DNA of 64,000 bases from Albibacillus kandeliae (GTDB taxonomy: Bacteria > Pseudomonadota > Alphaproteobacteria > Rhodobacterales > Rhodobacteraceae), in NCBI RefSeq assembly GCF_003116585.1, contig NZ_QEHM01000006.1, positions 248,001-312,000 of the forward strand, given 5' to 3'. Shown here piece by piece: positions 45,317 to 53,455 of the stretch; within the stretch, counting starts at the first letter, position 1, and each line of letters opens with the position of its first letter. The notes below the pieces were generated by a model. The model searched no databases. It was not told where the DNA came from and saw only the letters and a list, made by a program, of their open reading frames with translations. The position numbers were made by a program, and so were the translations under genes.

Positions 45317-46015
45317 TCAGAAGCCCAGCCGCCGTGCCGTCCGCTTGACCGTGGCGATGCGCTCGGCGTTGGGCGGATGGGTCCCGAGGAAGCGGTCGCC
45401 CGGGTCGGGAATGCGGGTGAAGTAATTCGCGCCGATCAGGGGATTGAAGCCCGCGCGATAGGCGATGATGGTGCCGAGTTCGTCGGCTTCCAGCTCGAAT
45501 TCCTTGGAGTAGGTCCGCGCGCCGACCGCCGCGCCCAGCTTCTGGGCATTGGCGACGTCCGCCTCGGTGCCGCCGGTGAGCGTGGCAAGACCGGCGAAGA
45601 CCACGGCGCCCGCCTCGGCGTTGCGCCGCTGGCGCGCGAGGTGGTCGCGGATGTGGTGCGCGGCCTCGTGGCTCAGGACGAAGGCCAGTTCGTCGGCGTT
45701 CTCCGTCCCGGTGATCAGGGCGAGCGTGAAGGTGATGACCGGCCGACCGTTCTCGTCGAGGCTCTGGTAGGCGTTCTCGGGTGCGGACCGGCGCTTGTCC
45801 AGCTGGATCAGGAAGTCGCAGTTCAGCTGCGGCGCGTCCTTGCGGCATTCCTGTTCGGCCACCGGTTCGACCCGCCCGACGACCTCGGAAAAGTTCCGCA
45901 TCGCCTCCTGCGTCGAAAGCCGCCCGTCGTCGCCGTAGCCGACACCCGATCCGACATCGCAGGCCGAGAGCACGGTGAAGAGACACAGGGCCGACAGCAT
46001 TGAAATGGCGCGCAT
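45317..46015 (-). CDS. M48 family metallopeptidase, predicted lipoprotein
   Basis: A 232-residue Zn protease. The N-terminus looks like a lipoprotein signal with a lipobox (LFTVLSAC, Cys19). The HExxH zinc motif is in VLSHEAAHHIRDH, with a third ligand Glu in FELEADELG. HPPNAERIA closes the domain, as in BepA/YcaL-like M48 proteases. These enzymes often handle outer-membrane protein quality control. The start ATG 46015 opens the signal peptide. Confidence 0.88.
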   Translation of the reverse strand: MRAISMLSALCLFTVLSACDVGSGVGYGDDGRLSTQEAMRNFSEVVGRVEPVAEQECRKDAPQLNCDFLIQLDKRRSAPENAYQSLDENGRPVITFTLALITGTENADELAFVLSHEAAHHIRDHLARQRRNAEAGAVVFAGLATLTGGTEADVANAQKLGAAVGARTYSKEFELEADELGTIIAYRAGFNPLIGANYFTRIPDPGDRFLGTHPPNAERIATVKRTARRLGF

Positions 46016-46141
46016 CGGTACTCCTTCTCACCCTAGTCGCCCGGGCAACCTAGCACAGGGAGATCTTCCTGCCAGCCCAAACGCATGGCCCGTGTCGAAG
46101 CGACGCTTGCAATGGCCACGGAGCGACGGCAGACTCGAGGA

Positions 46142-46384
46142 ATGTTTACCATCGAGCACGAGTTCGACTCGACCGTCATCACCCTTGTCGACGAGGGCGC
46201 GTCGCCGCTGCAGGAAGACGTGGTGATCAACAGCTTTGCCGAGTGCGTGACGCTCGAGCAGTACGATGCGCGCACCGACACGATGATGCGGATCACCCTC
46301 TCGCCCGAGCAGCTGCGCGACCTCGGCGCCGCGCTGGACCTGCCCGAAGGGGTCTATCAAATCCGCGAAGTTCCGCCGGAATAG
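46142..46384 (+). CDS. hypothetical small acidic protein
   Basis: An 80-residue acidic protein with no recognised family. It begins MFTIEHEFDSTVITLVDEGA, with a regular beta/alpha pattern, and ends PEGVYQIREVPPE. Start choice is uncertain: ATG 46142 has GAGG only one base upstream, while in-frame ATGs at 46085 and 46112 would extend it. The 3' end overlaps the convergent yggU-like gene by 28 bases. The upstream M48 gene is divergent. Confidence 0.6.
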   Translation: MFTIEHEFDSTVITLVDEGASPLQEDVVINSFAECVTLEQYDARTDTMMRITLSPEQLRDLGAALDLPEGVYQIREVPPE

Positions 46385-46647
46385 ACGAAGACCTTGTCGC
46401 GCGAGGTCTGTCCCCGCACCAGTTCGAGATGGCTGGGCGCCACGCCCATTGCCGTTGCCAGCAACGCCTGCACCGCCGCATTGGCCCGGCCGTTCTCGGG
46501 CGCGGCGGTGACCGTCACCCGCAAGGCGCCGTCCCGGCGCTCCATGCCGTTGCGCGCGGCCTTGGGCGTGACGCGCAGCGCGATCTGCGTCCCCGGCACG
46601 GCGAGGTCGGTGAGATCCGGCAGATCCCTGGGTTTCGGCTTGGCCAT
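46357..46647 (-). CDS. DUF167/YggU family protein
   Basis: A 96-residue YggU-type protein. The family core is QIALRVTPKAARNGMERRDG followed by LRVTVTAAPENGRANAAVQA and VRGQTSRDKVFVYSG. YggU proteins are conserved but of unknown function. ATG 46647 gives MAKPKPRDLPDL. The 3' end overlaps the convergent hypothetical gene. Confidence 0.88.
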   Translation of the reverse strand: MAKPKPRDLPDLTDLAVPGTQIALRVTPKAARNGMERRDGALRVTVTAAPENGRANAAVQALLATAMGVAPSHLELVRGQTSRDKVFVYSGGTSRI

Positions 46648-46752
46648 GCTGGCGGCTCCATGCGCTCTGGTTCCCTCTTGTCGCCGCTGGTGGCGCGCAT
46701 GGAAAGGGCCAAGGCACGCCACCAGTTCCGCGCCCGTTGCGGGCCGCGCGCT

Positions 46753-46802
46753 GCGAGGGGCCAGCCCCTCGCGCTCCCCGGGATACTTGCAACCCAAAGA
46801 AG
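46753..46802 (-). repeat. Rhodobacteraceae-type dispersed terminator repeat, copy 2
   Basis: On the minus strand CTTCTTTGGGTTGCAAGTAT, CCCGGGGAGC and an 8-bp stem (GCGAGGGG/CCCCTCGC) repeat the block found after rimO. Here it lies between the divergent yggU-like and nitroreductase genes, with no minus-strand gene just upstream. A simple terminator role is therefore less obvious. Confidence 0.7.
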
Positions 46803-46890
46803 GCCGGGAATGGGGTGGTGCAATCCGGCGGCAAGAAAGCTAAGCCTGCCGCTTGAAACGCCATTGCGTGACGCCAACATAGTAGCCGGA

Positions 46891-46907
46891 TGTAAAAAGG
46901 TTTTACA
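46891..46907. promoter_or_regulatory. operator-like palindrome at the nitroreductase start
   Basis: TGTAAAA-agg-TTTTACA is a perfect 7-bp inverted repeat that ends one base before the nitroreductase ATG and includes the AAAAAGG Shine-Dalgarno. A bound repressor, or the hairpin in RNA, would block translation or transcription initiation. Confidence 0.45.
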
Positions 46908-46908
46908 T

Positions 46909-47487
46909 ATGCCCGAAAAGAACAGCGCCGCCCTCGATTTCCTGCTGACCCGCCGCTCGCGACCGGCCAAGACGCTCGCCGAACCGGTGCCCGGACGTGA
47001 AGAGCTGATGACCCTGCTCACCGCCGCCGGACGCAGCCCGGATCACGGCAAGCTGGAGCCCTGGCGCTTTATCGTGCTGGAGAAGGGGGCGATGCCGCGG
47101 CTGGCCGAGCTGGCCGGGGCGCGCGCCGCGGCGGAGGGGCGGGCCCCCGAGGACATCGAGAAGGCGCGCAACCAGTTCGACCAGGGCAACCTTGCCGTGG
47201 TGGTCGTCGAGATCCAGAAGGAGTCGGACAAGATCCCGGCGCTGGAGATGACCTATTCAGCCGGGGCGGTGTGCCTTGCCCTGCTGAACGCCGCGCTGGC
47301 GGCCGGATGGGGCGCCAACTGGCTTTCGGGCTGGGCCAGCCACGATGCCGCCTTCTGCCGCGAGGGGCTCGGGCTGGACGAGAACGAGCGGGTGGCGGGG
47401 ATCATCCACATCGGGACCGAGCGGGCCGCGCCGCCCGACCGTCCGCGCCCCGACATCGCAACCCTGACCACCTGGGTGGCATCGTGA
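46909..47487 (+). CDS. nitroreductase family protein
   Basis: A 192-residue FMN-dependent nitroreductase of the YdjA-like compact type. Motifs are FLLTRRSRPAKTLAEPVPGR, AGRSPDHGKLEPWRFIVLEK and ALLNAALAAGWGANWLSGWA. The family reduces nitroaromatics or quinones; the natural substrate is unknown. The stop overlaps the next start as GTGA. Confidence 0.88.
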   Translation: MPEKNSAALDFLLTRRSRPAKTLAEPVPGREELMTLLTAAGRSPDHGKLEPWRFIVLEKGAMPRLAELAGARAAAEGRAPEDIEKARNQFDQGNLAVVVVEIQKESDKIPALEMTYSAGAVCLALLNAALAAGWGANWLSGWASHDAAFCREGLGLDENERVAGIIHIGTERAAPPDRPRPDIATLTTWVAS

Positions 47488-48191
47488 TCGTTCACGCCTT
47501 CTTCCTCGCCCTCGGCCAGATCGGCGACCGGCGTTTTCGCAAGGTCCTGCTGCTGGGCGTCGGGCTGACGCTGGCGCTGCTGATCGCGACGACCGCCGGG
47601 TTTGTCTGGCTGATCGAGACGCTTGCGGGCGATACCGTCTGGCTGCCGGTGCTGGGTGACGTGACCTGGGTGGGCGATCTGCTGAGCGTCGGGTCGGTGC
47701 TGCTGATGCTGGTGCTCTCGGTGTTCCTGATGATCCCGGTCGCCTCGGCGATCACCTCGATGTTCCTCGACGAGGTGGCGCAGGCGGTGGAGGACAGGCA
47801 CTACCCGATGCTCCCCCCGGCGATGCAGGTCTCCTTCGGGGATGCGCTGAAGGATACGGTCAACTTCCTCGGCGTGCTGATTGCCGCCAACCTCGGCGCC
47901 TTGGTGGTCTACCTGATCCTGACGCCGGTGCTGCCCTTCGCCGGGCCGATCATCTTCTACGGGATGAACGGCTACCTGCTGGGCCGGGAATACTTCACGC
48001 TTGCCGCCATGCGGCGGGTCGGGCGGGACGGGGCGCGCGAGTTGCGCCAGCGCCATTCGCGGACCATCTGGGCGGCCGGGGTGCTGATGGCGCTGCCGCT
48101 GTCGATCCCGCTCCTGAACCTGGTGATCCCGATCCTCGGGGCGGCGACCTTCACCCATATCTACCATATGCTCGGCGACCGCCGTGCATAG
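47484..48191 (+). CDS. EI24/CysZ-like membrane protein
   Basis: A 235-residue membrane protein with four to five hydrophobic segments and the EI24/CysZ arrangement. Examples are VLLLGVGLTLALLIATTAGF, LLMLVLSVFLMIPVASAITS, IIFYGMNGYLLGREYF and the final LPLSIPLLNLVIPILGAATF. CysZ carries sulfate in E. coli, but this branch is not proven to do so. GTG 47484 overlaps the nitroreductase stop (GTGA) and directly precedes the first helix. Confidence 0.82.
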   Translation: MIVHAFFLALGQIGDRRFRKVLLLGVGLTLALLIATTAGFVWLIETLAGDTVWLPVLGDVTWVGDLLSVGSVLLMLVLSVFLMIPVASAITSMFLDEVAQAVEDRHYPMLPPAMQVSFGDALKDTVNFLGVLIAANLGALVVYLILTPVLPFAGPIIFYGMNGYLLGREYFTLAAMRRVGRDGARELRQRHSRTIWAAGVLMALPLSIPLLNLVIPILGAATFTHIYHMLGDRRA

Positions 48192-48226
48192 GGACGGCGC
48201 CGGGGGAGACCCCCGGCGCCCCGGTC

Positions 48227-49084
48227 TCAGCCCGCGAGGGCGGATTTGACCATTTCGGACATCGGCGTCGTCGGACGCCCGATCAGAGCCGAGAGCGCGT
48301 GGCTGTCATCGAAGAGACCGCCGCGCGAGGCGCCCACGTCGGAATCGGCGAGGATCTCGGCGAAGGGGCCCGGCAGGCCGAAGCCCTTGAGCGCCTCGGC
48401 ATAGGCGGCCTGGGGCATGTCCTGATAGGTCACCGGCTTGCCCGACTGGCGCGCGATCTCGGCGGCGAGGTCAGCCAGGGTGAAGGCCGTGTCGCCCGCC
48501 AGTTCATAGGTCTTGCCCGCATGGGCCGCCGGATCGGCCAGCACGGCCGCTGCCGCCGCCGCGTAATCGGCCCGCGCCGCTGCGGCGATGCGCCCCTCGC
48601 CCGCAGCCCCGATCACCGCGCCATGCTCGGCGGCGGTGGGAACCGACCCCGCATAGTTCTCGGAGTACCAGCCATTGCGCAGCAGGACGTGGTCCAGCCC
48701 GGAGGCAGCCAGCGCGGCCTCGGTCGCGCGGTGTTCCTCGGCGAGCGCCAGCGGCGAGCTGTCGGCGTGCAGGATGCTGGTATAGGCGACGAGCCCGACC
48801 CCGGCGGCGGCTGCGGCGTCGATCACCGCCTGATGCTGCGGCGCGCGCTGGCCCACCTCGGAGGAGGAGATCAGCAGCAGGGTGTCCACGCCCTCGAGCG
48901 CCGGGAACAGGGTCTCGGGCTGTGCATAGTCGGCCTGGCGCAGGGTGACCCCCATGGCCGCGAGATCGGCGGCCTTGGCCGGGTCGCGCACCAGCGCGGC
49001 GACCGAGGCGGCGGGCACCTTTTCGAGCAGGGCGTCGATGACGAGGCGGCCAAGCTGGCCGGTGGCTCCGGTTACGGCAATCAT
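48227..49084 (-). CDS. NmrA/QorB-like NAD(P)-binding quinone oxidoreductase
   Basis: A 285-residue short-chain-like protein. The N-terminal nucleotide-binding motif is MIAVTGATGQLGRLVIDALL. Later stretches are LLLISSSEVGQRAPQHQAVI, LVAYTSILHADSSPLALAEE and VLLRNGWYSENYAGSV, matching QorB/NmrA-type proteins. The ATG 49084 is preceded by AAGGA. It is divergent from an HxlR regulator, a common pairing for quinone or redox stress control. Confidence 0.9.
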   Translation of the reverse strand: MIAVTGATGQLGRLVIDALLEKVPAASVAALVRDPAKAADLAAMGVTLRQADYAQPETLFPALEGVDTLLLISSSEVGQRAPQHQAVIDAAAAAGVGLVAYTSILHADSSPLALAEEHRATEAALAASGLDHVLLRNGWYSENYAGSVPTAAEHGAVIGAAGEGRIAAAARADYAAAAAAVLADPAAHAGKTYELAGDTAFTLADLAAEIARQSGKPVTYQDMPQAAYAEALKGFGLPGPFAEILADSDVGASRGGLFDDSHALSALIGRPTTPMSEMVKSALAG

Positions 49085-49148
49085 GAAGCAATCCTTTCGA
49101 TGTTTTGCGTTCCGATTGACCATATGGCCCCTTGCAAACTTTTCGTAA

Positions 49149-49156
49149 GTACGTAC
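49149..49156. promoter_or_regulatory. candidate HxlR operator
   Basis: The 106-base divergent gap holds GTACGTAC, a perfect 8-bp palindrome within GTAAGTACGTACATT. HxlR-type regulators such as YodB/QorR recognise short TAC/GTA-containing repeats. It is a likely joint operator for both genes, but the match is short. Confidence 0.35.
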
Positions 49157-49190
49157 ATTTTTGTTAGTTTTGAGAAATCGGAGAGATGTC

Positions 49191-49577
49191 GTGGATCAGC
49201 CGCCGAAACTGTCGGAACTGGTGTCGCGCGGGCAGCTGCTGGCCGCCGAGTGCCCCTCGCGCGATGTGCTGCGGCACGTGACCAGCCGCTGGGGCGTGCT
49301 GGTGTTCATGGTGCTGGCCGACGGCACCCACCGCTTCAGCGAGCTGCGCGGCAAGATCGGCGGTGTCAGCGAACGGATGCTGGCGCAGACCCTGAAGGCG
49401 CTGGAAGCAGACGGCTTCGTGCGGCGGGTGTCGCACCCGGTGGTTCCGCCGCACGTGGAATACTCGCTGACCCCGCTGGGCGAGGAACTGGCGCCCATGG
49501 TCACCACCCTCGCCGACTGGATCGAGACCAAGTTCCCCTTCATCCAGGCCGGGATGGCGGCTGAACCGGCGGAGTGA
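49191..49577 (+). CDS. HxlR family transcriptional regulator
   Basis: A 128-residue winged-helix regulator. The HxlR core is CPSRDVLRHVTSRWGVLVFM, FSELRGKIGGVSERMLAQTL and VEYSLTPLGEELAPMV. An early Cys in ECPSRD may sense oxidants or quinones as in YodB. The start is GTG 49191 with GGAGAG about six bases upstream, rather than the upstream TTG at 49161. It probably controls the divergent NmrA/QorB-like gene. Confidence 0.92.
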   Translation: MDQPPKLSELVSRGQLLAAECPSRDVLRHVTSRWGVLVFMVLADGTHRFSELRGKIGGVSERMLAQTLKALEADGFVRRVSHPVVPPHVEYSLTPLGEELAPMVTTLADWIETKFPFIQAGMAAEPAE

Positions 49578-49601
49578 CGACGGGGTGACCGCGCCGGGGC
49601 G

Positions 49602-49877
49602 CTAGTTGCCGGTTCCCATCTGGTGGAACCAGTCGAGATCGCGCACCGTGATCCATTCCGAGAGGATCACCGTGGCGATGATGCCCCAGATCACCAGCGC
49701 GACGCCGGTGGTGATCAGCGCCTTTTTCTTCAGATGATGGTTCTCCGGCGCGCCTGCGTGGGTGCCTGGCACGACGGACCCCTTGTCGCCCTGCGTCTCG
49801 ACCCGGATCGGCAGCGCCACGAAGAAGGTCAGGAACCAGATGATGACGTAGAGCACGATGCCCGAAACGACGCCCAT
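49602..49877 (-). CDS. DUF1467 family membrane protein
   Basis: A 91-residue membrane protein with two transmembrane helices (GIVLYVIIWFLTFFVALPIR and ITTGVALVIWGIIATVIL). The DUF1467 core, LPIRVETQGDKGSVVPGTHA with GAPENHHLKKK, is present. It follows the methylmalonyl-CoA epimerase gene by 14 bases, a conserved alphaproteobacterial pairing. The function is unknown. Confidence 0.9.
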   Translation of the reverse strand: MGVVSGIVLYVIIWFLTFFVALPIRVETQGDKGSVVPGTHAGAPENHHLKKKALITTGVALVIWGIIATVILSEWITVRDLDWFHQMGTGN

Positions 49878-49891
49878 GCCAGCCTCCCCGG

Positions 49892-50296
49892 TCAGACCTG
49901 CTCGAGTTCGATGAGGGTGCCGTTGAAGTCCTTGGGATGCAGGAACAGCACCGGCTTGCCGTGGGCGCCGATCTTGGGCTCGCCCGAACCGAGCACGCGG
50001 GCCCCGGTGCCCTTCAGGTGATCGCGCGCGGCGAGGATGTCCTCGACCTCGTAACAGACGTGGTGGATGCCGCCCGAGGGGTTCTTGTCGAGGAAGCCCT
50101 GGATCGGAGAGTTCTCGCCCAGCGGGTAGAGCAGCTCGATCTTGGTGTTCGGCAGCTCGATGAAAACCACGGTCACGCCGTGGTCGGGTTCGTCCTGCGG
50201 TGCGCCGACCGAGGCGCCGAGGGCGCTGCGATACTGCTCGGACGCGGCCTCGAGATCCGGCACGGCAATGGCGACATGGTTCAAACGGCCGATCAT
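49892..50296 (-). CDS. mce: methylmalonyl-CoA epimerase
   Basis: A 134-residue glyoxalase-fold enzyme that interconverts (R)- and (S)-methylmalonyl-CoA in propionate use. It starts MIGRLNHVAIAVPDLEAASE. Metal ligands fit the N-terminal His of LNHVAIA, the E of KIELLYPLGENSPI, HHVCYEVEDI and LIELEQ. ATG 50296 is preceded by GGAGAG. A longer frame to 50326 is not supported. Confidence 0.93.
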   Translation of the reverse strand: MIGRLNHVAIAVPDLEAASEQYRSALGASVGAPQDEPDHGVTVVFIELPNTKIELLYPLGENSPIQGFLDKNPSGGIHHVCYEVEDILAARDHLKGTGARVLGSGEPKIGAHGKPVLFLHPKDFNGTLIELEQV

Positions 50297-50462
50297 CTGG
50301 GCTCTCCTCCCCGGTGGGTCTGTCATGACAGGTTGTCTGGGTTATGGGGCCCGGCCCGCGCGAGGGCAAGGGGACGAATGGGCGCGGGCGGGGTGCGAGC
50401 GCTCACATCGTCCGGGGGCCGCCATTAACGCCACGTTAGCCAGCGTGACCTAGCCTTTTCCC

Positions 50463-51197
50463 ATGAGCGGAAAGGATGATCTCATGGACGATTCGGAACA
50501 GCTCGCCACCCCCCACCCCCCTGCCCAGCCGCAGCGGCCCCTGCTGGGCCTGACCATCCTCGTGGTCGAGGACAGCCGCTATGCCAGCGAGGCGATGCGC
50601 CTGCTCTGCCTGCGCAGCGGCGCGCGGATCCGGCGCGCGGATTGCCTGCGCTCGGCGCGGCGCCACCTGCAGGTCTATCGCCCCACCGCCATCATCATCG
50701 ACCTCGGCCTGCCCGACGGTTCGGGGCTGGACCTGATCCGCGAGCTGCACCACTCGATGCCGCGGATCGGCATCATCCTCGCCACCTCCGCCGATGACCT
50801 CGCGGGCCCGGCGCTGGAAGCCGGGGCCGACGGGTTCCTGTCCAAGCCCTACCAGTCGCTGTCGGGGTTCCAGTCCGAGATCATCGCCCGCCTGCCGCCG
50901 GACCGCCGCCCGACCGAGCTGCGCCCGATCACGACCGAGCAGGTCCTGCCCGATCACATGGCGCTGATGGACGATCTGGAGCTTGCCGCCAGCGGTCTGA
51001 CCAGCCCCGGCGAGGGCGCGACGCTCGACTACCTGGCCCAGTTCATCGGGGCGCTGGCGCGCAGCGCGCACGACAGTGACCTCGCCAGTGCGGCGGACCG
51101 CCTTGCCCGTGCCTGCGCCTCCGGCCATCCGGAGGCAGACGCCGCCCGGGTTGCCGGTCTGGTGCAGGACCGCATCCAGCAGAAAAGGGCCATCTGA
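50463..51197 (+). CDS. single-domain-type response regulator with helical C-terminus
   Basis: A 244-residue protein. A receiver domain covers about residues 29-145: TILVVEDSRYASEAMRLLCL, the phosphoacceptor Asp in AIIIDLGLPDGSGL, ATSADD and the Lys in FLSKPY. No DNA-binding domain follows. The last 100 residues look helical (TLDYLAQFIGALARSAHDSD) and may be a phosphotransfer- or partner-binding region. No sensor kinase is nearby, so the cue is unknown. A second in-frame ATG at 50484 is possible. Confidence 0.85.
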   Translation: MSGKDDLMDDSEQLATPHPPAQPQRPLLGLTILVVEDSRYASEAMRLLCLRSGARIRRADCLRSARRHLQVYRPTAIIIDLGLPDGSGLDLIRELHHSMPRIGIILATSADDLAGPALEAGADGFLSKPYQSLSGFQSEIIARLPPDRRPTELRPITTEQVLPDHMALMDDLELAASGLTSPGEGATLDYLAQFIGALARSAHDSDLASAADRLARACASGHPEADAARVAGLVQDRIQQKRAI

Positions 51198-51198
51198 G

Positions 51199-51348
51199 AT
51201 GATCGCCACCTTTCTGATCACGCTGCTCACCCTGCTGATCGCTCTCTTCGTGCAGGCGCGCAAGGCCGCGCGCGAGGCGCGGCGCTGTCAGCATCCCCCT
51301 GCCCCGGTTCCCGCACTGGGACCGTCGCGGAGGCTGTTGCGGTTCTGA
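51199..51348 (+). CDS. small membrane protein
   Basis: A 49-residue peptide with one hydrophobic segment (MIATFLITLLTLLIALFVQA) and a basic Arg-rich tail. It starts one base after the response regulator stop, so it is likely co-translated. No family was recognised. Its small size leaves some doubt that it is a real gene. Confidence 0.5.
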   Translation: MIATFLITLLTLLIALFVQARKAAREARRCQHPPAPVPALGPSRRLLRF

Positions 51349-51439
51349 AATGCTACGCGCGGAAAAGGGGCACCAGCGAACGGGCCGAACCATGGCGCCG
51401 CTTGAGGCAGAACGCCCCGTGCGCCGCCGGTGCCTTGGC

Positions 51440-52162
51440 TCAGAGGCTCGGGTCGGAGGCGACCCGCACCGGGGCGGTCAGGTCCTTGAGCGCGATGCGC
51501 TGGGTCCCGTCGGATTCGAAATTGGCCGGGTCCAGCCATTGCTCGAAGGCCCCGCGCAGAGTGGTCCAGTCCTTGTCGGTGATCGCGAACCACGCGGTAT
51601 CGCGGTTGCGGCCCTTCACCACGACCGCCTGCCGGAAGATGCCCTCGTAGCTGAACCCAAGCCGCTGCGCCGCGCGGCGCGACATGTGGTTCAGCGCGTC
51701 GCATTTCCACTCGTAGCGGCGATAGCCCGCGTCGAAGGCCCAGCGCATCATCAGGTACATCGCCTCGGTCGCCGCGCGGGTCCGCTGGAGCCTTGGTGCG
51801 TAGTTGATATGCCCGACCTCGATGCTCCCGGCCGCCGGGGTCACCCGCAGGTAGGACGCGACGCCGCCGAGCGCGCCGGTCTCCAGGTCGCGGATCGCAT
51901 AGAACAGCGGATCAGGCTGGCCCTGCATCCCCGCCATCCAGTCGCGATAGCTGTCAGTCGTCTCGAAAGGTCCGTAGGGCATGTAATCCCAGACCCAGTC
52001 CTGCCCGGCATAGGCCGGAAACAGCGCCTCGGCATGGGCGGCGGCCTCCAGCGGCTCAAGCCGCGTGTAACGGCCTTCCAGCACCTCGCCGGTGGGGGCC
52101 TGCGGAGGGGTCCAGCCGGGAACGAGGGGACCAACGGGGCGGGAGGGATCACGGTCTGTCAT
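51440..52162 (-). CDS. GNAT family N-acetyltransferase (RimJ/RimL type)
   Basis: A 240-residue acetyltransferase of the RimL-like group. It begins with a Pro-rich head, then LEGRYTRLEPLEAAAHAEAL. Core stretches are GGVASYLRVTPAAGSIEVGH, RRYEWKCDALNHMSRRAAQR and LGFSYEGIFRQAVVVKGRNR. Substrates may be an N-terminal peptide or a small amine. The gene stands alone on the minus strand. Confidence 0.9.
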   Translation of the reverse strand: MTDRDPSRPVGPLVPGWTPPQAPTGEVLEGRYTRLEPLEAAAHAEALFPAYAGQDWVWDYMPYGPFETTDSYRDWMAGMQGQPDPLFYAIRDLETGALGGVASYLRVTPAAGSIEVGHINYAPRLQRTRAATEAMYLMMRWAFDAGYRRYEWKCDALNHMSRRAAQRLGFSYEGIFRQAVVVKGRNRDTAWFAITDKDWTTLRGAFEQWLDPANFESDGTQRIALKDLTAPVRVASDPSL

Positions 52163-52213
52163 GGGCCTGACCTTATGCGTAATCGCGCCGCTGGCAAGCC
52201 TCGGCGTCGGGGC

Positions 52214-53446
52214 CTAGAGCAGCAGACCCGGATCGCCGCCAAGCTCCAGCCCGGGAAAGACCACCTGTTCCAGCGCGGCGCGGTCGAGCCCGGCCATCGC
52301 CCGCATCATCCAGGCCGCCGGGGCGCGCACGTCGCGCGTGGGCATCAGGTCGCGCCGCTGGTACAGGCTGGCCTCGTCGAGGCCCGGCCAGTCGCCATAG
52401 ACCCGGCCGCCGCGCAGCGCCCCGCCCGCCATCACCATCACGCCGCCGGTCCCGTGGTCGGTGCCGCCGGTCCCGTTCACCCGCGCGGTCCGACCGAATT
52501 CGGTCATCGCCACCACTGCCGTCTTTTGCCAGACCTCGGGGCCGACGCCGTTCTGCAGGGTCAGGATGGTGTCCGACAGCCGCCCCAGCGCCGGGCGAAT
52601 GGCGCGGTCCTGCCGGCTGTGCGTATCCCAGCCGTTGATCGAGAAGGAGATGACCCGCGTGTCGCCGCGCAGCTGTTCGGCGGCGAACTGGGCAACCTTG
52701 ACATGCGCGCCGCCAGCCGGGGCGCGGGCGTTCATCGCGGTGCCGCCCATCATTTCCCCTGCCCCGTCCTCGTCCGCCATGCCGAGCCCGGCCGCGCCAT
52801 CGCCCGAGAGCAGCATCGCCTCGGAGAGCGCGGCATGGAACGCCGGGTCTTCCTCCATCACCATTTCCGCGAGCCGCACGGCCTGCGGCGACAGCGCGAG
52901 GTTGGCATCCGGCGACCAGTCCGACTTGGGCGCGGGCCCGCTCAGCACCTTCATCTCGCCATAGCCGATGGCAAAGGCGGTGCGCGCCTCGACGCCGGGC
53001 ACCCGCGTCAGCATCCGGTTGAGCCATCCGTCGTGGCCCCCGCTGCGCCCGTCGGTCCCCGCCTCGAGAATGTCCTGCCCGTCGAAGTGGCTGCGCTTGT
53101 CGCGGTAGGGGGTCGAGACGGCGTTGAAGAAGCCAAGCTGCTGGCTCTGCCAGAGCGGCATCAGCGGTTCCAGCGCCGGGTGCAGGGCGAAGTACCCGTC
53201 GAGATCCAGCGCCCCGCTCTCCGGTCCGCCACCGATCGCGCCGCGCAGGGCGGCATAGGAGGGATCGCCATAGGGCCGGACCACGTCGAGCCCGTCCATC
53301 GCGCCGCGCAGGATGATCACCACGAGGCGCGTGTCCCAGGGCGCGGCCGCATAGCTCACCGGGGTCAGCAGCGGGCTCGCGGCGAGGGAACATCCGAGCA
53401 GCGCGGAGCGGGAGAGGAAGGCGCGCCGGGACAAGACTGGGGGCAT
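52214..53446 (-). CDS. DUF1501 domain-containing protein, Tat-exported
   Basis: A 410-residue exported protein. The N-terminus has a twin-arginine signal (LSRRAFLSRSALLGCSLAAS). The DUF1501 core, related to alkaline-phosphatase/sulfatase folds, shows LVVIILRGAMDGLDVVRPYG, NAVSTPYRDKRSHFDGQDIL, FSINGWDTHSRQD and VAMTEFGRTARVNGTGGTDH. Function is unknown. It follows the DUF1800 gene, and this pair is a recurrent partnership. Confidence 0.9.
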   Translation of the reverse strand: MPPVLSRRAFLSRSALLGCSLAASPLLTPVSYAAAPWDTRLVVIILRGAMDGLDVVRPYGDPSYAALRGAIGGGPESGALDLDGYFALHPALEPLMPLWQSQQLGFFNAVSTPYRDKRSHFDGQDILEAGTDGRSGGHDGWLNRMLTRVPGVEARTAFAIGYGEMKVLSGPAPKSDWSPDANLALSPQAVRLAEMVMEEDPAFHAALSEAMLLSGDGAAGLGMADEDGAGEMMGGTAMNARAPAGGAHVKVAQFAAEQLRGDTRVISFSINGWDTHSRQDRAIRPALGRLSDTILTLQNGVGPEVWQKTAVVAMTEFGRTARVNGTGGTDHGTGGVMVMAGGALRGGRVYGDWPGLDEASLYQRRDLMPTRDVRAPAAWMMRAMAGLDRAALEQVVFPGLELGGDPGLLL

Positions 53447-53455
53447 GACGGGCTC

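Noticed and set aside
46891-46907. PpsR/CrtJ-type TGT-N12-ACA site
   Set aside because: The spacing is TGT-N11-ACA, one base short, and no photosynthesis genes are present.
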